Numbered from the stretch's first letter, positions 37,776 to 47,340 are shown. The stretch is 64,000 nt of DNA from Candidatus Nitrosotalea sp. TS (GCF_011319465.1 NZ_RCMB01000016.1:1-64000), one strand, 5' to 3'. Notes: generated by a model not told the origin, from the letters alone. Numbers and translations: made by a program.

Positions 37776-38700
37776 TTGAATTTTTCACCACTGTAAGAAA
37801 TATCTCTTCGAGGCTTGTTGGAACAACGCTCAAGTCCTCTATTGTGATATTGTTTGATTGTAATACCTGCAATATTTTTACCAAAACCTGCTCCGAGTCG
37901 GCAGAGTGTATCGTGATTACAGTTCCCTCATCGTGTAAGATATCATAGTTTCCAACCCCTTGCAATATACCTAAGAGATCTTGCTGTGTCTCCCCTATAC
38001 GAATCTTGATTGTCTTTTCCCTTCCAAACTTGTTTTTGAGCTCGTCTGGCGTATCAACAGCTATGATTTTTCCGTGGTTTATGATGGCAATCTCGTCGCA
38101 GAGATATTCTGCCTCCTCAAGTATGTGTGTTGTAAAAAATATCGTCAGCCCGTCGCGTACCTTTCCCTTGATATAATCAAGCAGCCCCCTTCGCGCAGAC
38201 GGGTCAAGTCCTGCCGTTGGCTCGTCTAAAAACAACAAGTCCATGTCATGCATAAATTCCCGCGCCACCTGAACACGCCTTCTTTGCCCAATTGAGATGT
38301 CATCGTTCTTCTTTTTTCTAATATCCTGCAAGTCAAAGGCAGTGAGGAGATCCTCCACTCTTTTGCGTCGTGTATTGGTGTCAACGTCCCACATCATACC
38401 ATATTTCTCAAGGGATTTTTCTACCGTAAGTGTAGGCTCGTAGCTTGGCTGCTGCAACACAACACCAATCTTTTTTCGCACATCAAGCGGATGCTTTGAT
38501 GCGTCAATCCCAAGAATGGTGATACTGCCGCTGCTTGGGGGAATCAGCGTGGTCAAAAGTTTCATTGTAGTGGTCTTTCCGGCACCGTTTGGCCCCAAAA
38601 ATCCAAATATCTTGCCTGATTCTACGGACAAGTCAATGCCGTCAACTGCCGTTACATTGCCATACGATCTGAAAATAGATTTTGCCTCGATGCAAAGCAT
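37747..38700 (-). CDS. ABC transporter ATP-binding protein (DrrA-like)
   Basis: A 317-residue ATPase from the ATG at 38700 (MLCIEAKSIFRSYG). An upstream ATG at 38784 is in frame but its 28 extra residues (SDRTRSQIFICID) look non-coding and would cover an operator-like repeat. Motifs: Walker A GPNGAGKTT, Q-loop VLQQPSYEP, signature SIGQRRRVQVAREFMHD, Walker B LLFLDEPTAGLDP, and switch His in FFTTHILEEAEYLCDE. The C-terminal 80 residues match the DrrA-type extension. It works with the overlapping permease gene as an exporter. Confidence 0.88.
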   Translation of the reverse strand: MLCIEAKSIFRSYGNVTAVDGIDLSVESGKIFGFLGPNGAGKTTTMKLLTTLIPPSSGSITILGIDASKHPLDVRKKIGVVLQQPSYEPTLTVEKSLEKYGMMWDVDTNTRRKRVEDLLTAFDLQDIRKKKNDDISIGQRRRVQVAREFMHDMDLLFLDEPTAGLDPSARRGLLDYIKGKVRDGLTIFFTTHILEEAEYLCDEIAIINHGKIIAVDTPDELKNKFGREKTIKIRIGETQQDLLGILQGVGNYDILHDEGTVITIHSADSEQVLVKILQVLQSNNITIEDLSVVPTSLEEIFLTVVKNSNESNISSGK

Positions 38701-38748
38701 TGAATGATTTTCTCTTTTTCCCTCTAATCTATCTATGCAAATGAAAAT

Positions 38749-38780
38749 TTGCGATCTTGTGCGATCAGAATTTGATCGCA
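38749..38780. promoter_or_regulatory. Inverted repeat between ABC exporter and RPA genes
   Basis: TGCGATCA (38760-38767) and TGATCGCA (38773-38780) form a perfect 8-base inverted repeat around GAATT, with another half-site TTGCGATC just upstream at 38749. It lies 50-80 bases before each of the two divergent start codons. Confidence 0.55.
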
Positions 38781-38826
38781 TCAACTAAAAATTCTTATTA
38801 ATACACAGATCTTAACTGAGTTTGAT

Positions 38827-40224
38827 TTGTCCGAATTTGATTCATTGATGAATAAACTTCTTGAGCAAAAGCCAGAGATCTCAAGAAAAGATATTGAAGA
38901 TATGATCCAAAAAAAGAAGGAAAAGATCGGTGCAGGTTATCTCACAGACCAGGGCGCCCTCTTTCTTATTGCGTCAGATCTTGGCGTATCACTGAGTGAA
39001 CCATTGAAGGTCGAGATGGGCCTCAAGGACCTCTATGTTGGCGCAAAGGAGATTACACTTGAGACACGCGTGATGAACGTCTATCCAGCAAGGCAGTTTT
39101 CAAGAAAGGATGGCACCCAGTTTCTCTTGCGCAACATGACAGTATATGACGGAGACTCTAGAGCAAAGGTAAAGCTGTGGGATGAAAAGGCAAACCTCCC
39201 AGGCATAGAGAATTTAAAGCCAGGAGACTTGGTCAAGATAATCAAGGCTTATGTAAAATCCGATATGAAGGGAAACCCGATAATCAATGTTGGCTCAGGT
39301 TCCACTGTAGAGCCAAACAACATGCAAAGTAAGATTCCAAATCTTGATGCAATAACAGACAACGTATCAAACGTAAAGGAGAACCAACAGAACTTGGTGG
39401 TATCAGGAATTTTGGATGGAAACATCCGTACTACAGAATTTACCAATTTCAAGGGAGAGCCAAGCAAGGCACTCCAGCTTCGACTAAAGGGAAACGACGG
39501 TACAATAATTCGCGCAGTATTGTGGAACAAGGATGAAAATTCAGTTCCAAAGGTAGTCTCTTCTGGCGCAAAGGCAAGATTGATTGGGGTTAACACAAAG
39601 ATGGGTCAGATGGGTCTTGAGCTCCACGGCGACGAGGGAACAGTACTAGAAATAGAAGGCGCAAAAGAGATCGAGCCGATGGCTGTGAGAATACTGTCTG
39701 ACACAAAGAGCGAGTCTGGAAGCAGGTTGCTTGTAGCAACATCACAAGACAAAAAATTGGTAAACATTGTTGATGCATCATCAATCACATCAGATCTCCA
39801 TGCAGGAGATGTAATTGAACTATTACCATCGAAGATATATGGAAATTCTGTAACAATTGAACAAAGTTCTTCTGTTAAAAAAATTGATGATCAAAAAATA
39901 CCTACATTATCAGATGTCAGGACAAAGATAAGAGATGTCAAGCCATCAGATGGAATCTATTGTATCGAGGCCATAATTTTAAAGGCACCACAAAAGCGCG
40001 AGGTGCAGACAAAGACAGGCGAATCCATCCTGCTCTCTGAAACATTTGTAGAAGATGATACAGGCCAGATATGGCTCAAGGGTTGGCGTGTGCAGGCAAG
40101 GTTGCTGGAGCAGTTCACCCAAGGCGAGATAATCAGCGTTACAGGAGTTACCGCAAAGCCAGGCCTTGAGGGAAGAACAGAGATGTTCCTTACAGCATAT
40201 TCAGTTGTTACAAAAAAGAACTAG
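38827..40224 (+). CDS. rpa: Replication protein A-like single-strand DNA-binding protein
   Basis: A 465-residue OB-fold protein with TTG start. The N-terminal 90 residues are helical (SRKDIEDMIQKKKEKIGAGY), followed by three OB folds: VMNVYPARQFSRKDGTQFLL with VKLWD at about 75-160, a second near 190-270 (REF-type IRTTEFTNFKGEPSKALQLR), and a third near 370-460 (FVEDDTGQIWLKGWR). This matches archaeal RPA41-type proteins, which protect single-stranded DNA in replication and repair. No zinc finger was seen. It is a single-gene unit divergent from the ABC exporter. Confidence 0.85.
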   Translation: MSEFDSLMNKLLEQKPEISRKDIEDMIQKKKEKIGAGYLTDQGALFLIASDLGVSLSEPLKVEMGLKDLYVGAKEITLETRVMNVYPARQFSRKDGTQFLLRNMTVYDGDSRAKVKLWDEKANLPGIENLKPGDLVKIIKAYVKSDMKGNPIINVGSGSTVEPNNMQSKIPNLDAITDNVSNVKENQQNLVVSGILDGNIRTTEFTNFKGEPSKALQLRLKGNDGTIIRAVLWNKDENSVPKVVSSGAKARLIGVNTKMGQMGLELHGDEGTVLEIEGAKEIEPMAVRILSDTKSESGSRLLVATSQDKKLVNIVDASSITSDLHAGDVIELLPSKIYGNSVTIEQSSSVKKIDDQKIPTLSDVRTKIRDVKPSDGIYCIEAIILKAPQKREVQTKTGESILLSETFVEDDTGQIWLKGWRVQARLLEQFTQGEIISVTGVTAKPGLEGRTEMFLTAYSVVTKKN

Positions 40225-40329
40225 ATTAGAAAAAGACGTTTAGATTTTTTCTGCCAAGCCATTCTTACTGATGGGAATGGTCAGATGGGTTAAAAGCAAT
40301 CCACCACGCACCTATTGATGATTTAAAAA

Positions 40330-40602
40330 ATGGAAGACCCTTCTTTTACTAATTACATACTTCTTGCAGCCCATCTGATGGTCGGGTTTACGCTGGTATT
40401 TTTTGCAGCCAAGGCATTTAAGAGAACAAAGTATCCCCCCATGGCGCTCCTAGTCATAGGCTTTACGTTGCTGGTGTTAGGCGAGACTGTAGTTGAATAT
40501 GGCTTTGCCTTTCTTGAAAATGAAGGCCTCCAAAAAATAATTGAAGAAGGATTTGAAATAGCAGGATTCATCGTGCTGATCATATCTGTAAAGAAAAGCT
40601 AG
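40330..40602 (+). CDS. Three-helix membrane protein co-transcribed with a regulator
   Basis: A 90-residue protein with three hydrophobic helices (ILLAAHLMVGFTLVFFAAKA; MALLVIGFTLLVLGETVVEY; IAGFIVLIISV). A His in helix 1 and Glu residues in helices 2 and the loop (GETVVEYGFAF) are the only polar features. Such small membrane proteins paired with an HTH gene are widespread in Thaumarchaeota. The stop is two bases from the regulator's start, so they form one operon; the membrane protein could sense a signal or modulate the regulator. Confidence 0.6.
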   Translation: MEDPSFTNYILLAAHLMVGFTLVFFAAKAFKRTKYPPMALLVIGFTLLVLGETVVEYGFAFLENEGLQKIIEEGFEIAGFIVLIISVKKS

Positions 40603-40604
40603 AG

Positions 40605-40943
40605 ATGACAAACGATGATCTCCTCTCAGTGCTTGCTGATGAGTACAGTAGAAAGATACTGTCCATACTAACCGACAAAGAGCTTAACGCACAAGAGATC
40701 TCAGAAAACCTCGGCATTCCCGCCTCAACCACATACAGGAAGATAAAAAACTTGGAAGGTCTTGAGCTTGTAAAAAAGACAAAGGTTATCCGTACCCTTG
40801 AGGGTCTAGACGAAAGCTACTACAAAAGCATGGTCTCAGGAATCGATGTCAAGTTCAAGGATGGAAAAGTCTTTTGCAAGATTGAAAGGTTCACCATGGA
40901 CAAAAAGATACAAAGACTCTGGGAAAAGTTTTCAGAAAAATAG
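40605..40943 (+). CDS. ArsR-like winged-helix regulator
   Basis: A 112-residue protein. DLLSVLADEYSRKILSILTD, then LNAQEISENLGIPASTTYRK is a classic winged helix-turn-helix, followed by a basic wing and a beta-rich C-terminal part (DVKFKDGKVFCKIERF) that may dimerise. The ligand is unknown. It follows the membrane protein gene after two bases and ends five bases before the stop of the convergent gene at 40949. Confidence 0.78.
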   Translation: MTNDDLLSVLADEYSRKILSILTDKELNAQEISENLGIPASTTYRKIKNLEGLELVKKTKVIRTLEGLDESYYKSMVSGIDVKFKDGKVFCKIERFTMDKKIQRLWEKFSEK

Positions 40944-40948
40944 ATCCT

Positions 40949-41356
40949 CTACTTTGCCTCAATCTTTGTTTTATTCCAGCCTCTCAAAAGCAACAGAGAC
41001 ACCACTATTATGGCTACCTGAGTGACTTTGCACGCGATGTCTATTACCCCAACATCTCCCTGTATTCCTACTACTGGAAGGCTGACTGTTCTTGATAACA
41101 CATACAGCCCAATTAGCGCAACTGAGATAATGCTTGCTATCACATATGGCGCCCTGCTATGGAATCTATTTTTTATCATCCATATTCCAAGAGGCAGATA
41201 TACAATGCCTGCAGTAGCAAAGAGCATTGTTTGCATTAGGCTTGCAGCATCATTGGATTCCTGCATTTGAGAATATGCCGTAACAAAATAGATCCCGCTA
41301 TTTGCAAGTGCAAGAACTGTTGCAACTAGGATAAACTGTTGTGCAGATCTTTTCAT
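40949..41356 (-). CDS. Four-helix membrane protein, function unknown
   Basis: A 135-residue protein with four hydrophobic helices: FILVATVLALANSGIYFVTA, TMLFATAGIVYLPLGIWMI, YVIASIISVALIGLYVLSR and ACKVTQVAIIVVSLLLL. Loops are short and basic toward the cytoplasm (KNRFHSR, RGWNKTKIEAK). No motif for transport or catalysis was recognised. Confidence 0.6.
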   Translation of the reverse strand: MKRSAQQFILVATVLALANSGIYFVTAYSQMQESNDAASLMQTMLFATAGIVYLPLGIWMIKNRFHSRAPYVIASIISVALIGLYVLSRTVSLPVVGIQGDVGVIDIACKVTQVAIIVVSLLLLRGWNKTKIEAK

Positions 41357-41467
41357 GACTTTGGTTATGATTCTGCATTTAATTGCCTAGCTGCCATTCT
41401 CATAGATAAAAATGGCAATTATACTAATATAGAAAAAAAGAAACTTGTGCAGCTTGCCATGACAGTA

Positions 41468-44239
41468 CTAGTCCCAGAACCCCCGCGTGGTAACATACTG
41501 CCTTTCTGCCTCGTATATCTGCCGATAGAGTTCCTCTTCGCCTATCATGTTTCGCAGTATTCTTGCCCCAGTGTCTGCACCGACGCCATATCCTGACAGC
41601 ACAACTAGTGCAGTGCTTCCAAAGTTTTCAATCAACGATGAGACTTTCCATGCGCGGTTGAACTTGTGGTTCTCCTCTGCAGTAATTTTTTTTCCTGCCG
41701 CTTTTTTCTGCACTATCTTTGGAAGGTCATAGTCAGAGTAGAACGTGGCAGCAATCTGCCTTGACTTGCAGTGCGGACACGCAAGCACCCCCTTTACCTC
41801 ATGGGTCTCCACAAGTTTTTCCCACTTGCCGCAGCGCATGCATACAAGCCTGTGTTTTGTTTTTACAAGCCTGGCTTTTACCAAGTCAAGCACCCCCTTG
41901 TCAAGATTGGCAGGAGAAGAATAGTATTTTGTGGTGTGATCAAGTATTGGCTCTGCAAGTTTTGAGAAACTGTCAACTTCATACCACCGTGATGCGATAC
42001 TGCCGTCCCGTATCTTCTCAAGTGTCCGAGCAGTTCCCTCCAGATCATACTTGTCGTGGAAGAGTTCCCGTAGCGCCTCCTTTGCAAGCACCGTGCTAGA
42101 ATATCTCTCATAGAGAAACCTTGCAGACTTTCTGTCGTATACCGCCTCTCTTCCCACGATTCCAAATTTTTTTGCAACACACCAAGTTCTCCAGTTTACG
42201 TTGTGTGTACCAGATAACGATGCGCGAACAATTGATTGCAGCTCATACTTGTCTTTTAGTACAGCAAGTACAGACTCCTCGCCGATTCTCCCGTTTGACG
42301 ATATCATGATGCGGTACGCATCAGACCTTGAGTCCACAAGGTATCCGCTCTTTGCAGAAAGCATTGCAGAAAGAAGCGTGGCAATTGTTGCGTTTATCCT
42401 AGTCCCAAAGCACGCATGCATTACTATGGTATTTCTTGCACGCTGCGATTCCACAACAATTGTTTTCTCGTCTGGAATTGCATCCATCTTGAGGCTCTCA
42501 ATTATCTTGTTTGCAAGTGGCTCCAGCTTTGTCTTGGTGCGATACAAACCAACCTTTCTTGCAGTGGCAAAATCAACTGGAATATTCTCCCCCTCCCAGT
42601 ATGGAACATTTATTCCGGCAGACTGGACAGGTTCGACGTTTATCTTAAGCGAGCTGTCATCAACGTTTAAGATTCTCCACTGCATCCCGCGCAACACAAA
42701 GACGTTTCCCGGATCCCCGTTGTCGCCAACAAACCTCTGGTCAAGGCTTCCGATTATTTTTTTGGAGACTGTATCGTGTACCTTGAATTTTAAAATGTCA
42801 GGAATTGTGGACAGGTTTTCAAAATAGTACCTAAACGAGCGCCCCCTTTTTTTAAACACCATCTCGTCTTTGTCAAAAAATACAATGGAACCATTGTGCA
42901 ATATATCGAGCACGCCGAAGAGCTCATCAAGTGTTGTTTCCCGGAACGAGTACGCCTGGTTTATCATCTTTAGCGCAAAGTCAACTGGAACTGTTCCAAA
43001 CTGCATTGTCATGCCAACCAAGTGATGTGCAAGAACATCTAGCGCGCCGTCATGGACTATCTGGTCCTCGATTGATTTTTCCCTAACGCGCTCAAGTATT
43101 GCAAGCGCCTCAAACTCGTCGTCGGCATTGTTGGTTACAATCAATCCCTTTGCAGACATGCCCCTGCTGTGCTTGCTTCTTCCAATTCTTTGCACAAGTT
43201 TTGAGACCTGCCTTGGAGAGCCATAGTGTATCACAAGCTCCACAGACCCAATGTCAAGTCCCAGCTCAAGCGACGATGTGCAAACAACGATTCCGGGTTT
43301 TCCCTCCCGCAGTGTCTCTTCTGTCTCTTCCCGAACCTGCTGTGAGAGAGATCCGTGGTGCATGTCTATTCGCAGACTAGACCTCTCCTTTAGAACAGAT
43401 GCGAGATATTCCGACTCGCCTCGCGTATTTGTAAACAAGAGTACTGGTGAGTCAGCATAGTTCTTTGAAACATAATCTATGATGGAATCAACAACATCTG
43501 TAATGGTGCCATCAATGTATCTTACCTCAACGTCATACTTTCTAATTGAGCGATCCTCAATTATCTTGCATCTTCTTTTTGTCCCTACCACAAACTTGGC
43601 AGCCTCTGAAGTATTTCCTACTGTTGCAGACAAGCCAACCCGAGTTACGGAAAATTTTGTGTTTACCTGCAGCCGCTCAAGGCTCAGCGACAGCTGTGCG
43701 CCGCGCTCGTTTCCAAGCAATTCGTGCACTTCATCTATTACAATCCACTCTAGCTCGTCTAGCGCCTGCAGCATTCCCGGTTGCGTCAGCAAAATTATGA
43801 TAGTCTCGGGAGTTGTTATCAATACATCTGGCGGATCAAGTGCAATCTTTTTTCGAACTGACTGTGACGTGTCCCCATGACGAATCTGAATTGTCAGTCC
43901 CTCGTTTTCCGCATACCCGATTACTCTACGAAAGACATCTCGGTTTAGTGCACGAAGCGGAGTGATGTATAATGTCTTAATCTTTCCATGTTTTTTTGAC
44001 TTGGCAACTCTGTCAAAGATTGGAATTACCGCAGTCTCTGTCTTGCCAGAGCCTGTCGGCGCAATAACCAGAGAATCAATCTTTTGAGATATTACAGGAA
44101 CAGCTTTTTTCTGAATCTCAGTTAGGTGCTCAAAACCAAGATTGCGAAACTTGTTCTCTAACTCAAGCGGTAGATGAGGCGGATGATTCTGATTCTTTTG
44201 CCTGTCTTGTTCTAGATCGTTCGTATACCATTGCACCAA
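41468..44239 (-). CDS. Lhr-type ATP-dependent helicase
   Basis: A 923-residue superfamily 2 helicase. Motif I is APTGSGKTETA near residue 60, motif II DEVHEL, motif III LSATVGN, and motifs V-VI CTSSLELGLDIGSVE and QRIGRSKHSRG. The region WRILNVDDSSLKINVEP and the downstream domain are typical of the Lhr core (winged helix plus Lhr-specific domains). Near the C-terminus CMRCGKWEKL and CPHCKSR form a zinc ribbon. Lhr helicases unwind DNA and RNA-DNA forks and are linked to repair and RNA processing. The frame is intact. The first 30 residues overlap a small membrane ORF and the start is not certain. Confidence 0.85.
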   Translation of the reverse strand: MVQWYTNDLEQDRQKNQNHPPHLPLELENKFRNLGFEHLTEIQKKAVPVISQKIDSLVIAPTGSGKTETAVIPIFDRVAKSKKHGKIKTLYITPLRALNRDVFRRVIGYAENEGLTIQIRHGDTSQSVRKKIALDPPDVLITTPETIIILLTQPGMLQALDELEWIVIDEVHELLGNERGAQLSLSLERLQVNTKFSVTRVGLSATVGNTSEAAKFVVGTKRRCKIIEDRSIRKYDVEVRYIDGTITDVVDSIIDYVSKNYADSPVLLFTNTRGESEYLASVLKERSSLRIDMHHGSLSQQVREETEETLREGKPGIVVCTSSLELGLDIGSVELVIHYGSPRQVSKLVQRIGRSKHSRGMSAKGLIVTNNADDEFEALAILERVREKSIEDQIVHDGALDVLAHHLVGMTMQFGTVPVDFALKMINQAYSFRETTLDELFGVLDILHNGSIVFFDKDEMVFKKRGRSFRYYFENLSTIPDILKFKVHDTVSKKIIGSLDQRFVGDNGDPGNVFVLRGMQWRILNVDDSSLKINVEPVQSAGINVPYWEGENIPVDFATARKVGLYRTKTKLEPLANKIIESLKMDAIPDEKTIVVESQRARNTIVMHACFGTRINATIATLLSAMLSAKSGYLVDSRSDAYRIMISSNGRIGEESVLAVLKDKYELQSIVRASLSGTHNVNWRTWCVAKKFGIVGREAVYDRKSARFLYERYSSTVLAKEALRELFHDKYDLEGTARTLEKIRDGSIASRWYEVDSFSKLAEPILDHTTKYYSSPANLDKGVLDLVKARLVKTKHRLVCMRCGKWEKLVETHEVKGVLACPHCKSRQIAATFYSDYDLPKIVQKKAAGKKITAEENHKFNRAWKVSSLIENFGSTALVVLSGYGVGADTGARILRNMIGEEELYRQIYEAERQYVTTRGFWD

Positions 44240-44300
44240 CTATACCAGCACCAAATAAGATAACTGTGATAATCGGTATTTGATCGAAAATTCCTGCCAT
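44163..44300 (-). CDS. 45-residue single-helix membrane protein
   Basis: A short ORF from the ATG at 44300. One hydrophobic helix (IPIITVILFGAGIVGAMVY) is followed by a charged, Ser-rich tail (ERSRTRQAKESESS). It overlaps the annotated helicase start by 77 bases in another frame, so either the helicase starts later or the two overlap. Composition is strongly protein-like; no family known. Confidence 0.45.
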   Translation of the reverse strand: MAGIFDQIPIITVILFGAGIVGAMVYERSRTRQAKESESSASSTA

Positions 44301-44331
44301 GAACCACGTTACAACCACAGTGATAAATAGC

Positions 44332-44979
44332 TTAAGGTGTTTCTACCAAGCCCTGCTCAGTAATACCATATGATATCTCCTTTTTTGCGCCAAATGCAGG
44401 CAACACCTGCGCAGAAAACTTGTTGCCCTCCTTTGTCAGCTTGATCTTTTTGTGGGTAAAGATGCTAATTGACTTGTCAAGGTTCTCAACATCCTGCTCG
44501 CCTGATCTTCGAACTACGTTGGTTATGACAACTGGGATCTTGTGTTGTATGCAAAGCAAGCTAAGCGAGTGCATGTATTCCATGAATTTTACATGTTTTT
44601 CAAGTGATTTTGATTCTTTAGAGTATTCAAACGAGAACAAGTCGCTTATGCTATCAATTACAACAAGAGAGGGATGCATGTCAGATATTTTTTCCAAGTT
44701 TGCAATCTGATCTGCAACATGTGTGACCCTTGCAATCATCAGGTTATCCAAAAGTTTGTGTTCAAGATCTTTTGCTCGCATTAGTTCAATCATTCTTTTA
44801 GGCTGAAAGCCACCAGTTGTATCCTGATAAATTATTTTTTCATGAATTGCGTTGGTGCAAATCTGCATTGCAAGCTGCGTCTTTCCGCTTCCACCTGGTC
44901 CAAAGATGTCTGTTATGATGCCACCAGCTATTCCCCCACCCAATAGACTGTCAAGTCCTGTCAGACCGGTTGAGATCAA
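44332..44979 (-). CDS. radB: RadB-like RecA-family protein
   Basis: A 215-residue protein with only the RecA core, as in archaeal RadB. Walker A is GPGGSGKTQ at about residues 27-35; Walker B is SLVVIDSISDLF near 105-115. GLTGLDSLLGGGIAGG at the start is the KaiC/RadA-type entry motif. It lacks the N-terminal helix-hairpin-helix domain of RadA. RadB assists recombination as an accessory to RadA. The ATG at 44979 sits right before the conserved start (MISTGLTGLD). Confidence 0.85.
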   Translation of the reverse strand: MISTGLTGLDSLLGGGIAGGIITDIFGPGGSGKTQLAMQICTNAIHEKIIYQDTTGGFQPKRMIELMRAKDLEHKLLDNLMIARVTHVADQIANLEKISDMHPSLVVIDSISDLFSFEYSKESKSLEKHVKFMEYMHSLSLLCIQHKIPVVITNVVRRSGEQDVENLDKSISIFTHKKIKLTKEGNKFSAQVLPAFGAKKEISYGITEQGLVETP

Positions 44980-45078
44980 ATCGATTGTCTAGAAAATACT
45001 GGAAATTAAATGGTATAAGTGATGATCGGGAAGGCTTTTATTTACGATTTCAAGCACTGGTGACAAGTGAATTATTGA

Positions 45079-45324
45079 TTGTCGCAACCACCGACGCAAA
45101 AACGACCTCTGACAACGCTGCAAAAAGGTGTTAACAAAAAGGTTACAGTCAGACTGAAAAGCGATATAGAATACAAAGGAAAGATGAACAATGTTGATTC
45201 ATACATGAATTTAATCATGACAGATGCAGAAGAGCTCAGCGGGGGTAAAGTGGTTGCAAATTATGGTAGAGTTATCGTAAGAGGCAACAATGTACTTTTT
45301 ATCAAACTAGAAAATGAGCTGTAA
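45079..45324 (+). CDS. Sm-like archaeal protein (Lsm)
   Basis: An 81-residue RNA-binding protein with both Sm motifs: Sm1 [21 protein letters not shown] (V-x-L-K, G, D-x-x-x-N) and Sm2 [13 protein letters not shown] with the I-R-G-N-N core. Such proteins form hexameric or heptameric rings that bind U-rich RNA. It starts at TTG 45079. Its stop TAA overlaps the ATG of metK by one base, so the two are translationally coupled. Confidence 0.9.
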   Translation: MSQPPTQKRPLTTLQKGVNKKVTVRLKSDIEYKGKMNNVDSYMNLIMTDAEELSGGKVVANYGRVIVRGNNVLFIKLENEL

Positions 45325-46502
45325 TGACCCTGACAATGAAAGAAGCAGGTAGGAACTATCTCTTTACTTCAGAATCGGTTACCGAAGGTCATCCAGACAA
45401 GGTGTGCGATCAAGTCTCAGATGCAATTTTAGACGAGTTTCTAAAACAAGACCCAGATTCCAGAGTTGCAGTTGAGACCATGACAACTACAGGAATCGTT
45501 GTTGTTGCAGGAGAGGTTACATCAAAGGCAAGATTTGACATTCAAGATGTGGTCAGAAAAACAATCAAGGAGATAGGGTATAACGATCCCCTGTATGGTT
45601 TTGATGCAGACTCGTGCAGTGTCCTAGTTTCTATTCATTCACAAAGTCCTGACATCTCAATGGGAATCTCTGCAAATGACAACAAGGAGCAGGGAGCAGG
45701 AGACCAGGGATTGATGTTCGGATATGCGACAAACGAGACTTCAGAATTTATGCCAATGCCGATAATGCTTGCCCACAAGCTTACCCAGCGTCTTGCAGAG
45801 GCAAGAAAGAAAAAGGAACTACCATGGGCAAGGCCTGACGGAAAATCGCAGGTTACAGTAGAGTACGAAGATGGCAAGCCAAAAAGAATAGAGGCAATTG
45901 TTGTTTCAACACAGCATTCCCCCGATGTTACAAATGAAGAGATAAAAAAAGAAATTATCGATAAAGTGATCAAGCCAGTCTGCGGCAACCTATGGAATGA
46001 CAAGATAAAGATTCACGTCAACCCAACTGGAAGATTCGTAATCGGCGGACCTCCAGGAGATGCTGGGCTTACTGGAAGAAAAATAATTGTGGACACTTAT
46101 GGCGGTATGGGAAGACATGGCGGAGGAGCATTTTCCGGAAAAGATCCATCAAAGGTAGATAGATCAGCATGTTACATGTGCAGATACATTGCAAAAAATA
46201 TTGTAGCTGCAGGACTTGCAGAGCGCTGCGAGGTCCAAGTTGCATATGCAATAGGCGTGGCACAACCAGTTTCGCTCATGGTCAGCACATTTGGCACAAG
46301 CAAGATCCCAGAAGAGCAGATTGAGAACCTAGTCAGAAAACACTTTGACATGAGACCTGCTGCAATCATATCTCAACTGAAATTAAAAAGCCCAATCTAC
46401 AGAAAGACTGCAGCATATGGACACTTTGGAAGAAACGAGGCAGAGTTTACCTGGGAAAAAACAGACAAGGCAGATACTCTAAGAAAGGCGGCAGGCCTGT
46501 AG
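45324..46502 (+). CDS. metK: S-adenosylmethionine synthetase, bacterial MetK type
   Basis: A 392-residue enzyme making S-adenosylmethionine from ATP and methionine. It has the MetK signatures of bacteria and eukaryotes: [20 protein letters not shown] near the start, [12 protein letters not shown] at about 117-128, and [16 protein letters not shown] (P-loop-like) near 260. Length and motifs are those of MetK and not of the divergent archaeal synthetase. It is coupled to the Lsm gene. SAM also serves as methyl donor for the cobalamin methyltransferase encoded nearby. Confidence 0.93.
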   Translation: MTLTMKEAGRNYLFTSESVTEGHPDKVCDQVSDAILDEFLKQDPDSRVAVETMTTTGIVVVAGEVTSKARFDIQDVVRKTIKEIGYNDPLYGFDADSCSVLVSIHSQSPDISMGISANDNKEQGAGDQGLMFGYATNETSEFMPMPIMLAHKLTQRLAEARKKKELPWARPDGKSQVTVEYEDGKPKRIEAIVVSTQHSPDVTNEEIKKEIIDKVIKPVCGNLWNDKIKIHVNPTGRFVIGGPPGDAGLTGRKIIVDTYGGMGRHGGGAFSGKDPSKVDRSACYMCRYIAKNIVAAGLAERCEVQVAYAIGVAQPVSLMVSTFGTSKIPEEQIENLVRKHFDMRPAAIISQLKLKSPIYRKTAAYGHFGRNEAEFTWEKTDKADTLRKAAGL

Positions 46503-47340
46503 CATATCTCCATATTTTGTGAATTCAATTCCTGAAATATCAACTAGTTTTTTGTGATTCCCAATATAGTCGCCCACCAAGATGCTAAGATCATCTACTC
46601 CAAACTGCGAGTCACTTGAGGAAAGCGCATCATGGTATGCCTGCTCAAAGTCAACATGCCGTATCTGTGCCTTGGCACCTACCAAGTCTTTTACAAATTT
46701 ATTGTACGTTACAACCTGCGGGCCTACAAGGTCAATTATTTTTTTGGAGAACTGCTTTGCAGATATGGCTTTTGTTACAACTTGTGCCACGTCTGATACC
46801 AAGACAGGTTGCAGCCTATATTTCCCAGATCCTGCTATTACAACAGAGCCTTTACGCATCTGGCCTGCAAGTATCTGCGAGAGCGGATCATTTTTGCCCA
46901 TGATATATGATGGCCGAAATATCGTGTAATCAAGTCCTGACTTTACAATCTCTTGTTCTGCTTTGAATTTTGATATAAAATATCCAAGCGTAGATTTTTT
47001 GTCAACACCAAGACCGCTTAGATAAATTATTTTTTTGATTCCAGCCTTTTTGCATAACGCAACAGCATTTCTTGTAAGGTTGACATTTACAGCATCATAG
47101 CTAGAATCTGCTGTTTGTCTTCCCTTTCCAATAAAATGCAAAAGTGCCACAGATCCCTTGACGGAACCCGTAAGGGAAGACTCGGCAAGGTTTTCTGATA
47201 TAACAACCTGTCCAAAATCAACTGTCTTTTTTCCGCCCTTTCGTACTATTGGTACAACCTCAAACCCATTTTTTGCAAGAAACCTACCAACGTTTTTTCC
47301 CACAAACCCATTGGCGTCCAGAGATGGCTATTGTATCCAT
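46479..47340 (-). CDS. Atypical short-chain dehydrogenase/NAD(P)-binding epimerase-like protein, one frameshift
   Basis: The long frame starts in [13 protein letters not shown], lacking the Rossmann entry. Removing one base near 47316 extends it to an ATG at 47340: MDTIAISG, then [10 protein letters not shown], completing the GxxGFxG dinucleotide loop. The family fits NDUFA9-like atypical SDRs: [43 protein letters not shown]. These proteins bind NAD(P)H and have been tied to quinone or lipid metabolism or stabilising complexes. It is convergent with metK, overlapping its end by 24 bases. Confidence 0.75.

Noticed and set aside
38701-38784. Longer start of the ABC ATPase
   Set aside because: The extra residues are unlike the family and cover an inverted repeat; the ATG at 38700 sits right at the conserved domain start.
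42201-42827. A 208-codon plus-strand ORF
   Set aside because: Antisense to conserved helicase motifs of the Lhr-type gene; composition is shadow-like (Ser, Phe, Ile-rich).
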